Notes: generated from the letters alone by a model not told the origin. Shown: positions 1-8,110, numbered from the stretch's first letter. The stretch is DNA of 31,478 bases from Micrococcaceae bacterium UBA7136 (GCA_002492045.1 DKXC01000147.1:1-31478); one strand, 5' to 3'. Made by a program: numbers and translations.

Positions 1-125
1 CGGGAGTTCCAGGCATTAGCCTGTAGGTTCTTAGAATCAAAGAACTGGATATAGGTTAGGGTGCCCAGCAGCAAGACAAAGACGCTAGCAGCAGCCACCC
101 AGGCCCGGCGGATAGCCCTATTCAC
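1..125 (-). CDS. pbpA: Penicillin-binding protein PbpA, N-terminal fragment
   Basis: This is a partial gene running off the left edge of the window on the minus strand. From a GTG at 125 it reads MNRAIRRAWV, a hydrophobic membrane anchor, then LTYIQFF and ANAWNSR. That is the typical start of the actinobacterial class B penicillin-binding protein (PBP2-type transpeptidase) that partners RodA in peptidoglycan synthesis. The GTG overlaps the rodA stop by 8 nt (GTGAATAG) and is preceded by a strong GGAGGTG ribosome-binding site, so translation is probably coupled. Only about 41 codons are visible, so catalytic motifs cannot be checked; the call rests on the N-terminal pattern and on gene order. 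Confidence 0.8.
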   Translation of the reverse strand, partial: MNRAIRRAWVAAASVFVLLLGTLTYIQFFDSKNLQANAWNS

Positions 126-1560
126 GACCCTCACCTCCTGGTCGGTTAGTCAGAGAAATACGAGAAATCAGGGAAGTAGCCCCCTCAGCCTCTTGGCCCT
201 CATAGTCAATGCTGGAATCTAGCTCCTCTAAATCGTCCACCAGGTGCGGGGCCCGGGCCGTATGCGAAATAGCCAGCAGAATAGCCACAATCACCCAGTT
301 AGACAGAAGGGAAGAACCACCAGCCGACATGAAGGGAGTAGTCAGACCGGTCAAGGGAATCAGGCGGGTGACACCACCAATGACCACAAAAAGCTGAATC
401 ACAATCAGGGCAGAGAAACCGGCAGCCAGCAGCTTACCGAAGGCGTCCGGGGTACCCATAGCGGCCCTGAAACCCCGCGAAACCAGCAGGAGGAAGAGCA
501 TGAGAATGGCAGCTAGACCGAAGAGACCCAGCTCTTCGCCCAGGGCCGTGATAATCATGTCTGAATTGGAATAGGCCACCAAATCTGGTCGACCGTTGCC
601 CCAGCCCCGGCCAAAAAGACCGCCTGAGGCCAGGCCGAAGAGGCCCTGCACAATCTGGCCTGACCCGCCCAGGGGCTGGTTATAGACCTCTGGGTCAAAG
701 GCGTGAACCCAAGAATTAATGCGGTAGTAGACGTGAGAAATATAGTTGTAAGCTAGGGCCCCACCTGCACCCACAAAAAGCAGACCAAGGGCTACCCAGG
801 TGATACTGCCTGTAGCCAAAAAGAGCATGGACAGAAAAATCCCAAAGAAAAGAATCGCCGAGCCCAAATCCCGCTGGAAGACCAGGACCGCCAGAGAAAC
901 AAACCAGGCGATAAACATGGGGGCCAGATCCTTGAAACGGGGCAGCCGTACCGGCCCAATTCGCTTGCCCGCCAGCATAATCAAATCCCGGTGGGTTGAA
1001 AGATAGCCAGCGAAGAAAATGGCCAGGGTAATCTTGGCAATCTCACCGGGCTGGAAGGTGCGCCCAGCCACCGAAATCCAGATGCGGGCACCGTTAATTT
1101 CTAGACCCAGCCCCGGAAGCAGCGGCAGAAGCAACAGCAAGAAGGATGCCGCCAAGGAAATATAGGTGATACTGCGCAGCGCCTTATGGTCCCGCAAGAA
1201 GAAGAGCAGGAGAGCAGAAATCACCATAGCCAGGCCCGTCCACATGAGCTGGTTGGCCCCTGCATTGTTGCTGGTGGTCAGGTCAATCCGGTAAATCATG
1301 GCTAGGCCCAGCCCGTTCAGGGCTACCGCAAGCGGCAGAATGAAGGGGTCTGCGTAGCGGGCCCGCAGATACATGACCAGGTGCAGAATCAGGGCACCAG
1401 CCCCCTGCACTATCAGAGCCTGCAACCACATGCGGTTTTGGACGGCCGCCTCCGGGTCAATCAGGTAGATAGCGGCCGGAGCTAGACCTACAGCAAGTAG
1501 GGTCAGGACGAATTCAGTGAAGCGGCGGGAGCGCGGCCTATCAGGGGCAGACTTAGGCAC
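118..1560 (-). CDS. rodA: Peptidoglycan glycosyltransferase RodA (SEDS family)
   Basis: This 480-residue polytopic membrane protein belongs to the FtsW/RodA/SpoVE (SEDS) family, which polymerises lipid II into glycan strands together with a class B PBP. Visible family motifs are GARIWISV followed by FQPGEIAK near residues 155-175, FQRDLGSA near residue 230 with the conserved aspartate, and PLTGLTTPFMSAGGSSLL near the C-terminus. About ten or more membrane segments are evident. The gene overlaps the end of pstP by 8 nt upstream and the start of pbpA by 8 nt downstream, so the block reads as one operon. Choosing RodA over FtsW rests on the neighbours pbpA, pstP and fhaAB. The C-terminal tail of about 45 residues is acidic, then serine-rich, and probably cytoplasmic. 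Confidence 0.93.
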   Translation of the reverse strand: MPKSAPDRPRSRRFTEFVLTLLAVGLAPAAIYLIDPEAAVQNRMWLQALIVQGAGALILHLVMYLRARYADPFILPLAVALNGLGLAMIYRIDLTTSNNAGANQLMWTGLAMVISALLLFFLRDHKALRSITYISLAASFLLLLLPLLPGLGLEINGARIWISVAGRTFQPGEIAKITLAIFFAGYLSTHRDLIMLAGKRIGPVRLPRFKDLAPMFIAWFVSLAVLVFQRDLGSAILFFGIFLSMLFLATGSITWVALGLLFVGAGGALAYNYISHVYYRINSWVHAFDPEVYNQPLGGSGQIVQGLFGLASGGLFGRGWGNGRPDLVAYSNSDMIITALGEELGLFGLAAILMLFLLLVSRGFRAAMGTPDAFGKLLAAGFSALIVIQLFVVIGGVTRLIPLTGLTTPFMSAGGSSLLSNWVIVAILLAISHTARAPHLVDDLEELDSSIDYEGQEAEGATSLISRISLTNRPGGEGRE

Positions 1561-3262
1561 CAGAACCTCCTTGAGCTTGAGTGGAATCTACCAGCTGAGT
1601 CTCCTCTGCACCCGGCGGGGCGGGTGGGGGAGACTGATCAGATGCGGACTCCTCAGGGACGGGGAGGGAACCGGTCTGGGAAGGAGCCGGGCTGGCCGTA
1701 GTGACCTGACCCGGAGTGACCGGCTGGGTCGCAGAAGGCTGATCACGCAGGTTCTGAACAATCTGCTCAGCCTCCTGCCTGCTCTCGGCCTCAATATTAT
1801 TCTCAAGCAAGGAACGGGAGAAAGCCGGTAGGCTCTCTACCGTGATATCGGTCTGTTCCACCACACTATGCAGGGGGATAGGCCCCAAATTCTGGGCTAG
1901 TCCCTGATAAACCGTCACCTGGCCGTCCTTAATGCCCACGTAGTAGCGGGTCTGCAACCAGGAATGGAAACTCCAGGCAGACAGGGCCAGCAGAAGCAGG
2001 GTCATGGTCACGACCAGAATCCGTAGGGGCCAGGAAGGACGCGGAGCCTCCTCCCGAGTATTGAGGGCTTCCTGAATCTCCTGGGGTAGCTCAGCAGGCT
2101 CAAGATCAGGCAGACGAGAAAGGGTAGCCAGATTCTGGGCCGTGCGGGCAGTTACCGCCGGAATCATGCCGGTCTGGGTGGCGTTAACCGCAGCCCCCAC
2201 CAGCTGGTGAGGACGGCTAGCCAGCTCCTGCCGCAAGACAGAAGCCGGAGTTGGGGCCCCAGCCTCCTCAACCTCAGGCGAATCAACACCGGCCTTGACC
2301 GACATGGTGTTGAGGACGTTATCGCTAAAGGATTCGCCCCGCCACTGGCCCTGCCGCAGGGCATGGTTGAGTTTAGCGTGGTCGGGTAGGCGTCGCCGCC
2401 AGGGTGGACGGGCCGAGGTCTGGCCGGAAGCAGACTCTTGAGACTGGCCAGGGGCGTCCTTAGATTCCTGGCTCTCAAGCGCGTAAGGGCGTACCGGAAT
2501 CAGGGGCTGGGGAGCGGTAATAGCCTCAGAAAGAGAAGCCTCCTCAATGACCGATAGGGCCACAACGGTTACGTTATCTGGGGCGCCTCGTTCCAGGGCC
2601 AGGTCAACTAGCTGATCAACAATCTGCTGCAAATCACCGGTAGACCGCAGAACCGCTTCAATCTCAGGCAAGGAGACCACAGCGTCCAGGCCGTCAGAAC
2701 TGAGCAGCCACTTCTCTCCCACCTGGGCGGGCAGGGTCTGCACATCCATCTCGGGGGAGGCGTCCACGTCACCGAGCACCCGCATAATCACATTGCGGTG
2801 GGGGTGGTTCTCGGCTTCCTCCGGGGTAATCCGCCCCTCCTGCAGCAGGCGCTGCACGAAGGTGTGGTCGGTGGTCATCTGCTCGAAGACGTCCTGCCGT
2901 AGCCGGTAGGCCCTGGAATCGCCCACATGGGCTAGCTCAATCTGCTCTCCATCAATCAGCAGGGCCGTGCAGGTGGTGCCCATACCGGCCAGCATGGGGT
3001 TGAGATCTACCAGCTCATTGATGATGATGTTGGCGTTGACCACCTCATCCACCAGGTAGATACCGGCAGGCCCCTCAAAACCGGCCCGGTCTAGGGGTGT
3101 CAAATCAAGGACGGTTGTTGCAGAGGCAACGTCACCGCCCACATGGCCGCCCATGCCGTCAGCAACCACCGCCAGGTAGTGGCCGGCATAGCCAGAGTCA
3201 TCATTCTTTGAGCGGACGCGCCCTACATCGGAGCGGGCCGCAAAACGGAAGGCAAAAGTCAT
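1553..3262 (-). CDS. pstP: PP2C-type Ser/Thr protein phosphatase PstP
   Basis: This 569-residue protein is a PPM/PP2C metal-dependent phosphatase. In actinobacteria it dephosphorylates the Ser/Thr kinases PknA and PknB and their envelope and division substrates. The catalytic domain spans about residues 1-240 with SKNDDSGYAG, VVADGMGGHVGGD (Asp35 metal ligand), HVGDSRAYRLR, TTDHTFVQRLL, LLSSDGLDAVV and GAPDNVTVV. A long linker follows, then one membrane helix near residue 420 (ILVVTMTLLLLALSAW), a small extracytoplasmic region of about 65 residues containing YYVGIKDGQVTVYQG, and a Pro/Ser/Gln-rich tail. This is the standard PstP architecture. It lies 12 nt after fhaB and overlaps rodA by 8 nt. 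The linker is longer than I expect from the mycobacterial protein. Confidence 0.95.
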   Translation of the reverse strand: MTFAFRFAARSDVGRVRSKNDDSGYAGHYLAVVADGMGGHVGGDVASATTVLDLTPLDRAGFEGPAGIYLVDEVVNANIIINELVDLNPMLAGMGTTCTALLIDGEQIELAHVGDSRAYRLRQDVFEQMTTDHTFVQRLLQEGRITPEEAENHPHRNVIMRVLGDVDASPEMDVQTLPAQVGEKWLLSSDGLDAVVSLPEIEAVLRSTGDLQQIVDQLVDLALERGAPDNVTVVALSVIEEASLSEAITAPQPLIPVRPYALESQESKDAPGQSQESASGQTSARPPWRRRLPDHAKLNHALRQGQWRGESFSDNVLNTMSVKAGVDSPEVEEAGAPTPASVLRQELASRPHQLVGAAVNATQTGMIPAVTARTAQNLATLSRLPDLEPAELPQEIQEALNTREEAPRPSWPLRILVVTMTLLLLALSAWSFHSWLQTRYYVGIKDGQVTVYQGLAQNLGPIPLHSVVEQTDITVESLPAFSRSLLENNIEAESRQEAEQIVQNLRDQPSATQPVTPGQVTTASPAPSQTGSLPVPEESASDQSPPPAPPGAEETQLVDSTQAQGGSGA

Positions 3263-3274
3263 GCTAACCGCCTA

Positions 3275-3745
3275 CTAAGCCCTTAACTGCAAGGTTGTGT
3301 GGCCCACCCGGAAGGGCTGGCCCACCTCAACCGGGGTAGCCCGGGTTAGCCGCTGCTCACCTAGGAAGGTGCCATTAGTAGACCCCAGGTCCTCAAGGAA
3401 CCAGCGGGATCCCTGGGGGAAGAGCCGGGCATGCCGACCCGAAGCGTAATCGTCCTGCAGGGAAACCTCAATATCTAGGGAGCGGCCAATGGTGACCGGC
3501 TGATCGCCTAGGCGCATGAGAGCCCCAGCCTGGGCACCTTCCAGCACCACCAGCTGGCTGGCCCGGGCCGGAGGCTGGGCCGGGGCAGAAACCTGGGCGG
3601 CTTCCTCTACCTGCGGACGGGAGGAGCGAACATTACGTCCAATCCCCAAATCGCGGCGGGAGGCCGTCAAAACCATAAAGATGAAGAGCCAGAGCAGGGC
3701 CAGAAAGGCAAAGCGGAGGGCAGTTACGGTAATTTCAGAGGCCAT
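3275..3745 (-). CDS. fhaB: FHA-domain membrane protein FhaB (FipA-like)
   Basis: This 156-residue protein has one N-terminal membrane helix (about residues 8-28) and a C-terminal forkhead-associated domain (about residues 75-155). FHA domains bind phosphothreonine peptides; in mycobacteria the orthologue links kinase signalling to division and peptidoglycan synthesis. FHA signatures seen are VTIGRSLDIEVSLQDDYASGRHARLF and EDLGSTNGTFLG. The usual S-S-R-H is S-G-R-H here, a mild deviation that keeps the Arg-His pair. The gene starts 2 nt after the fhaA stop with AAGGAC as ribosome-binding site, so the two are translated together. The fixed order fhaA-fhaB-pstP supports the symbol. Confidence 0.92.
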   Translation of the reverse strand: MASEITVTALRFAFLALLWLFIFMVLTASRRDLGIGRNVRSSRPQVEEAAQVSAPAQPPARASQLVVLEGAQAGALMRLGDQPVTIGRSLDIEVSLQDDYASGRHARLFPQGSRWFLEDLGSTNGTFLGEQRLTRATPVEVGQPFRVGHTTLQLRA

Positions 3746-3747
3746 GA

Positions 3748-4587
3748 CTAGTCCTTAGTGCCCATGAGGCGAAAAACAATACGAGTGCGGCCCATTTCAA
3801 GTACCGAACCCTGCTGCAGGCGGGCCCGGCCGCGCAGTCGCTGACCATCCAGGTAGGAGCCATTAGTGGAGCCTAGATCAACTGCCAGGCAGACGCCGTC
3901 CTGCTCCACAATCTCAAGGTGACGGCGAGAAACACCGGAATCCTCGACCGTAATGTCAGCCTGGGAACCGCGTCCTAGAGTGACCGGCAATTTGCGGACC
4001 ACCAGCTGCTTGCCGTTGATGTCGAGCAAAACCATGCGCTGAGGCTGGGCTGGGGCCTGCCGGGGTGGCTGAGGAGTCAGTAGCTGGGTGCGGTCAGAGG
4101 CTGCCGGGCGGGTAATGCGCTGGGGAAGATCCTGCTGGGAGGCAGACGGGGGCTGGTAGGTGCTGACCGTCCGAGGCTGCTCGGGTTGGGAGGTCTTAGC
4201 CTTGGCGGTAGAAGGGCTAGCCACCTTCTGCTGAGAGGTTTCTACCTCAAAGAGGCCGGGCTCTAGGGTGCTGTCTACAGCAAAAGTAACCCGCACAGCC
4301 CCCCGCAGGGAGTAGCCCTGGGCTCGGGCATGCCGAATGACAACATCACAGAGTTCTTCGGCCAGGGGGACGCCCCACTGCTGGGCCCTACTAAAATCTT
4401 GGTGGGCAAAGTTGACCGTAAAAACATTAGGGGCAATGGTGTGGCCGCTAGAGACACTGTAGGCCTGCTTGTCCATATCGGTGCGCAGGCGGTTGGCAAT
4501 ATCAACCGGCTCAAAACCGCCACCCTTGCTGAAGGTGCCGCGCACAGCCTTCTCGAGACCCTGCTCCAGTCTGTTAATAAACCCCAT
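3748..4587 (-). CDS. fhaA: FHA-domain protein FhaA (DUF3662 plus FHA)
   Basis: This 279-residue protein is the first gene of the minus-strand block. Residues 1 to about 115 match the DUF3662/FhaA N-terminal domain (MGFINRLEQGLEKAV, RTDMDKQAY, then YSLRGAVRVTF). A low-complexity Gln/Pro/Ser linker follows, then an FHA domain from about residue 185 (VTLGRGSQADITVEDSGVSR, RHLEIVE, DLGSTNGSYLDGQRL). In mycobacteria FhaA binds phosphorylated partners such as MviN and regulates peptidoglycan precursor export. It is shorter than the mycobacterial protein because the linker is short. The start is well placed: AGAAGGAGG lies just upstream of the ATG. I did not find a convincing promoter in the 274 nt upstream. 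Confidence 0.93.
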   Translation of the reverse strand: MGFINRLEQGLEKAVRGTFSKGGGFEPVDIANRLRTDMDKQAYSVSSGHTIAPNVFTVNFAHQDFSRAQQWGVPLAEELCDVVIRHARAQGYSLRGAVRVTFAVDSTLEPGLFEVETSQQKVASPSTAKAKTSQPEQPRTVSTYQPPSASQQDLPQRITRPAASDRTQLLTPQPPRQAPAQPQRMVLLDINGKQLVVRKLPVTLGRGSQADITVEDSGVSRRHLEIVEQDGVCLAVDLGSTNGSYLDGQRLRGRARLQQGSVLEMGRTRIVFRLMGTKD

Positions 4588-4795
4588 GCCTGCCTCCTTC
4601 TGCTTCTGGTGGGCCCTTACCTGAAACCCTAGGTCTCTTAGCCTGCTAGCGGGCAGACTCCTGCTAGGGTCTAGAACCCCTAGTTTAGTGGAAAACCATA
4701 GGAAGACCCTGAGAAAAGCTGAAAGTCACCTCCTATCTGCCAGGCAGCTTGCCGGGTGGGCTAGTGTTCTGTGGTGGGAAACACTGCTTTTGGGT

Positions 4796-4824
4796 TTGCG
4801 GGTGCTCGCCCTCCTCTGTATAGT
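4796..4824 (+). promoter_or_regulatory. Sigma-70-type promoter for tRNA-Leu
   Basis: TTGCGG (4796-4801) and TATAGT (4819-4824) are separated by exactly 17 nt. Transcription would begin near 4831, about 30 nt before the tRNA. It is one of the best-formed promoters in the window and the only nearby signal able to serve the tRNA, since the flanking operon runs the other way. Confidence 0.75.
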
Positions 4825-4861
4825 TATATCCGTTGCTTATGAAGCAATGAAAAATACATAT

Positions 4862-4945
4862 GCGCAAGTGGCGGAATTGGCAGACGCGCTGGCTTCAGGT
4901 GCCAGTGATCGCAAGATCGTGGGGGTTCAAGTCCCCCCTTGCGCA
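4862..4945 (+). tRNA. tRNA-Leu(CAG)
   Basis: A complete 84-nt class II tRNA can be folded by hand. The acceptor arms are GCGCAAG (4862-4868) and CTTGCGC (4938-4944), with A at 4945 as discriminator. The anticodon stem-loop is CTGGC-TTCAGGT-GCCAG, giving anticodon CAG. A long variable arm (GATC-GCAA-GATC) and a T arm with GGTTCAAGTCC follow. CCA is not encoded. The position just beyond fhaA matches leuT in mycobacteria. A strong terminator follows within 10 nt. Confidence 0.98.
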
Positions 4946-4953
4946 CAGAGAAG

Positions 4954-4984
4954 AAACCCCTCAGGTTAGGCCTGAGGGGTTTTT
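4954..4984 (+). terminator. Rho-independent terminator after tRNA-Leu
   Basis: There is a perfect 12-bp stem (AAACCCCTCAGG at 4954-4965 with CCTGAGGGGTTT at 4971-4982), a 5-nt loop, and a short T run. It lies 8 nt after the tRNA, so it ends that transcript. Confidence 0.9.
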
Positions 4985-5118
4985 CTGTACCTGGACCATT
5001 TTGGGGCTGGGTGCCTGGATGTTGGGGTCTCTAGCTATCCTGTCTGACAGAAAAATATGCTCTGACTAGTAGATACATAAGACTACATAAAGTAAACAAG
5101 GCTACATAAGGCCTCAAG

Positions 5119-5150
5119 AAAGGGGGCCAGCTTGATGGCTGACCCCCTTT
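5119..5150 (-). terminator. Terminator after the YedI-type gene
   Basis: A stem of AAAGGGGG with CCCCCTTT continues into an inner CAGC/GGCTG section with one mismatch and a small loop. It lies 13 nt past the stop of the minus-strand DUF808 gene; on that strand the stem is followed by CTTTCTT. It could also act on plus-strand read-through. Confidence 0.7.
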
Positions 5151-5163
5151 GACCTTCGAGAAA

Positions 5164-6102
5164 CTAGTGCTGTTTCTTGCCCGGTAGCAGGTGCAGGGCA
5201 CCCACAATCAGGCCACCCCAGATGATGCCCAGCACCATGGAGCAGGCAGTATTGATGAGCCAGGCAGCCAGGCCACCCAGGGCAGGTAGCTGATGGCCGA
5301 ACTCCTCAAGATGATGAACCAGCTCGTAGGGGGCCGTCCACCAGTGCATGTCATAGAGGCCAGCCAAAATAATATGGCCACCCACCCAGAGCATAGCCAG
5401 GGTACCCACCACCGAGATGATATTCATGACCACCGGCATAGCCCGCACCAGGCCCATACCAAAACGCTGGGCACCAGCAGACTCTCGGCGGGCCAGGGCC
5501 AGGCCCAGATCGTCCATCTTGACCAATAGAGCCACGGCGCCATAGACCAGCAGGGTAATACCCACGCCCACTACAGCCAGAATAATCGCCCGAGACCAGA
5601 AACCCTCTGAGGCAACCTCATTGAGGGCAATCACCATAATTTCGGCACTCAGAATGAAGTCGGTGCGGACTGCACCAGCCACGATCTTCTTCTCGGCCTC
5701 CTCACCCTGAACCAGGGCAGGCTCCTTGGCCTTCTCATGCTTCTGGCCCTGGAAAAGCTCCAGAACCTTCTCGGCCCCTTCAAAGCAGAGGTAGGAGCCA
5801 CCCAGCATGAGCAGGGGAGTTAAGGCCCAGGGTAAATACTGGCTCAGCAGCAGGGCTGCCGGCAGAATCAAAATTAGCTTATTCCGCAGAGAACCCAGGG
5901 CAATCTGCTTGATAATGGGTAGCTCCCGATTGGGTTCCAGGCCTTGTACATACTGGGGGGTGACGGCGGCGTCGTCCACCACCACACCGGCTGCCTTAAC
6001 ACTGGCCCGGCCAGCGGCCGCTGCCACATCATCCAGGCTAGCCGAAGCCAGTTTAGCTAGGGCTGCCACATCGTCCAGGAGGGCTGCTAGACCACCTGCC
6101 AT
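5164..6102 (-). CDS. yedI: DUF808 family inner-membrane protein (YedI-like)
   Basis: This 312-residue membrane protein matches the DUF808/YedI family, whose function is not established. Typical features are the N-terminal MAGGLAALLDDVAALAKLAS, a conserved VVDDAAVTPQYVQG stretch, LPIIKQIALGSLRNKL, then several hydrophobic helices. A central charged segment (FQGQKHEKAKEPALVQGEEA) probably lies in the cytoplasm. The length is usual for the family. The ATG at 6102 has a good AAGGAG site upstream. The gene lies 34 nt downstream of the alcohol dehydrogenase on the same strand, with no terminator between them, so the two may share a transcript, but I see no functional link. Confidence 0.88.
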   Translation of the reverse strand: MAGGLAALLDDVAALAKLASASLDDVAAAAGRASVKAAGVVVDDAAVTPQYVQGLEPNRELPIIKQIALGSLRNKLILILPAALLLSQYLPWALTPLLMLGGSYLCFEGAEKVLELFQGQKHEKAKEPALVQGEEAEKKIVAGAVRTDFILSAEIMVIALNEVASEGFWSRAIILAVVGVGITLLVYGAVALLVKMDDLGLALARRESAGAQRFGMGLVRAMPVVMNIISVVGTLAMLWVGGHIILAGLYDMHWWTAPYELVHHLEEFGHQLPALGGLAAWLINTACSMVLGIIWGGLIVGALHLLPGKKQH

Positions 6103-6136
6103 AAAAACTCCTTAAAAATCTGGGTTGGACGCCTGT

Positions 6137-7201
6137 TTAGGCGCTGACCGGGACGTCCTCAAAAGTAGCGGTATCAATAACTACCCTGAAATGAACCTTG
6201 CCGGCGGCGACCCGCTCATAGGCCTCATCGACCTGGTCAACAGCAACCTTCTCGATAACTGCCCCAATGCCGTGCTCGGCGCAGAAATCCAGCATTTCCT
6301 GGGTTTCGGGAATACCACCGATATTGTTGCCGGTCAGTACCTTGCCGCCACCCACCAGGCTACCCATACGAAGCTGCAGGGGCTGGGGCGGTAGGCCCAC
6401 CACCGAAAGAACACCGCGGGGCTTGAGCAGGCCCAGGTAGGCGTTGAGGTCGATAGGGGCAGAAATAGTGTTGAGAATCAGGTCAAACTCACCCCGGTAC
6501 TTCTTAAAGAAGCCCTCCTCAGAGGTGGCCAGGGTACGGGCAGCCCCCAGCTTGGCAGCCTCCTCAGCCTTGCTCAGGCTACGCGAAAGGACAGTAACCT
6601 CGGCCCCCATGGCTACCGCAAACTGCAGGCCCATATGGCCCAGGCCGCCCAGGCCCATAATGGCCACCTTCATGCCGGGCTTGACACCCCAGCGAGCCAG
6701 GGGCGAGTAGGTGGTGATACCGGCGCAGAGCAGGGGAGCGGCCACGTCAAAGTCCAGGGCGTCGGGAATGCGCAGGACAAAACGCTCATTGACGGTAATC
6801 TTCTGGGCGTAGCCACCCTGGGTGATAGAGCCATCGACGTCCCGGGAATTGTAGGTGCCCACGTTGCCCTTAAGGCAGTTGTTTTCAAAGCCAGCGACGC
6901 ACTGCTCACACTGGCCACAGGAATTCACCAGGCAACCTACACCCACCCGGTCGCCCACCTTGAACTTAGTGACAGCAGAGCCAACAGCTTCAACAGTGCC
7001 AGCAATTTCGTGGCCAACAGCCAGGGGAAAATGGGCCTGGCCCCACTCGTTATGGATGGTGTGAAGGTCTGAGTGGCAGATGCCAGCAGCCTCGATCTTG
7101 ATGACGACGTCGTCCTCACGGGGGTCCCGGCGTTCAATCTCGGTGACCTTGAAGGGCTGGTCTGGGCCAAATTTCTGGAGGGCTTTGACGGTGATGGGCA
7201 T
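6137..7201 (-). CDS. Zinc-dependent NAD(P) alcohol dehydrogenase (CAD-like MDR family)
   Basis: This 354-residue cytosolic medium-chain dehydrogenase/reductase should interconvert alcohols and aldehydes using NAD(P)H. Catalytic zinc ligands visible are Cys42 (GICHSDLHT) and His64-Glu65 (VGHEIAG), with a further cysteine in the LLCAGITTYSPL segment. The structural zinc site is complete: Cys95, Cys98, Cys101 and Cys109. The Rossmann motif is GLGGLGHMGLQFA. A Ser-Arg after the second beta strand (VLSRSLSK) rather than an acidic residue suggests an NADPH preference. Overall it resembles the YahK/cinnamyl alcohol dehydrogenase branch; the substrate cannot be told. The start has CAGGAG upstream. 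Confidence 0.93.
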   Translation of the reverse strand: MPITVKALQKFGPDQPFKVTEIERRDPREDDVVIKIEAAGICHSDLHTIHNEWGQAHFPLAVGHEIAGTVEAVGSAVTKFKVGDRVGVGCLVNSCGQCEQCVAGFENNCLKGNVGTYNSRDVDGSITQGGYAQKITVNERFVLRIPDALDFDVAAPLLCAGITTYSPLARWGVKPGMKVAIMGLGGLGHMGLQFAVAMGAEVTVLSRSLSKAEEAAKLGAARTLATSEEGFFKKYRGEFDLILNTISAPIDLNAYLGLLKPRGVLSVVGLPPQPLQLRMGSLVGGGKVLTGNNIGGIPETQEMLDFCAEHGIGAVIEKVAVDQVDEAYERVAAGKVHFRVVIDTATFEDVPVSA

Positions 7202-7242
7202 GGGGATTCTCCTGAGGGGTAGGTGACTGTGTTCCCCCTATT

Positions 7243-7485
7243 CTATTGGTCCTGCTGTTTGCGGTCAGCTCGTAGCCGTAGCCAGTAGGCCAGGGGGCCG
7301 ATGAGGGGCAAGAAGAGGGTGAAAGCCAGCCACTTGAGTTTCTGGGCCTCGGTCAGGTGCTCCTGCCGGTGGATAGTCAAAAGGCAGGCTAGGGCTGCAG
7401 CTAGGGATAGAAAGAGAAGGGGGTAGAAGAAGTAACCGAAGAGACTGAGGGGGCTGGAAGGAGTAACCAGGGCAGAGGAAAGCAT
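7243..7485 (-). CDS. Small membrane protein, PLDc_N-like
   Basis: This 80-residue protein has two membrane helices. The second (LKWLAFTLFLPLIGPLAYWL) with the preceding LTEAQKLKW resembles the PLDc_N domain (phospholipase D nuclease N-terminal-like), which in actinobacteria is common as a stand-alone small membrane protein of unknown role. The C-terminus is basic. No good Shine-Dalgarno precedes the ATG, but TAGAAT lies 6 nt upstream in the right position for the -10 of a leaderless mRNA. A strong hairpin (7503-7536) sits just behind it. The neighbouring dehydrogenase is co-oriented 41 nt downstream. Confidence 0.65.
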   Translation of the reverse strand: MLSSALVTPSSPLSLFGYFFYPLLFLSLAAALACLLTIHRQEHLTEAQKLKWLAFTLFLPLIGPLAYWLRLRADRKQQDQ

Positions 7486-7502
7486 GACCCCATTCTAGGT
7501 CA

Positions 7503-7536
7503 GGGCCTGCAAGCTGAGGTAAGGGCTTGCAGGCCC
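7503..7536. other. Perfect 12-bp hairpin between two minus-strand genes
   Basis: GGGCCTGCAAGC (7503-7514) pairs perfectly with GCTTGCAGGCCC (7525-7536) around a 10-nt loop. It ends 17 nt before the start codon of the small membrane protein on the minus strand and has no T run on either side. It could be an inefficient terminator for the 7685-8110 gene, a leader structure, or an operator. The rest of 7486-7684 is AT-rich around 7600-7665 and has no convincing gene. Confidence 0.6.
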
Positions 7537-7684
7537 CGCCTGGGTTACTTCTAGGGCAAAGGAGGTAGACATGGGGTAAAGCAGCCCTGTCTTCATGAAG
7601 TAACTCTTATATATCCTATCTGACTGGCTTATATTCCCTCTAGAGAATATTGCTTTAAATTTTCATGGACTTGCTTCTGCCTGT

Positions 7685-8110
7685 CTAGGTCGCTAGAAGG
7701 GTCAGCTTCTGTTCTAGTTCTTCCTTGAGATCCTGGATGCTGGTCATGTAGTACTTTTCGGCCAGGGTGACAGCCTGCTCGCCGGGTAGGCCGCTGCTGC
7801 TGAAAGAACTGGGAGTGGTAGACGCGCTCTGGTTGACCAAGCCGAAGGCTGAGCCCTGCCTGTCTAGCTTGGGGGCGCTGTTCGCTTCACGGGTTAGGGT
7901 GTAGCCGTAGGCGGTGGAGTCGGCATAGCTGAGATTGAGGACGTACTCGACTAGCACTCCGTCCTCAAGGCGTTCTAGTTGCAGGTCGGCGTCGTCCAGG
8001 AACTCTCCGCCCAGTTCTAGACCACCCTCATAGTGGAAGTTCCAGCCGAAACGGCGGGCCAGAAGGGCAGCGGTTTCTTTGATCTGGGTGTTCTGCGGGT
8101 CGACGGGCAT
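7685..8110 (-). CDS. Hypothetical protein, 141 aa
   Basis: I do not recognise this protein. It is soluble, acidic and without a signal peptide. The N-terminal half (ALLARRFGWNFHYEGGLELG, then a run of alternating hydrophobic residues and YVLNLSYADSTAYGYTL) looks like a small alpha/beta fold. A Ser/Thr/Pro-rich linker (near residues 90-110) leads to a C-terminal helix with a coiled-coil look (SIQDLKEELEQKLTLL). Codon use is less C-ending than in the neighbours. The start is supported by GAAAGGACGCCC before the ATG. The gene lies between the hairpin repeat copy at 8140-8262 and the 7503 hairpin. Confidence 0.6.
   Translation of the reverse strand: MPVDPQNTQIKETAALLARRFGWNFHYEGGLELGGEFLDDADLQLERLEDGVLVEYVLNLSYADSTAYGYTLTREANSAPKLDRQGSAFGLVNQSASTTPSSFSSSGLPGEQAVTLAEKYYMTSIQDLKEELEQKLTLLAT

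Noticed and set aside
7495..7596. A 33-codon minus-strand frame (MKTGLLYPMSTSF...) in the 7486-7684 gap
   Set aside because: There is no ribosome-binding site, it runs through the strong hairpin, and its product shows no features. Too weak to call.
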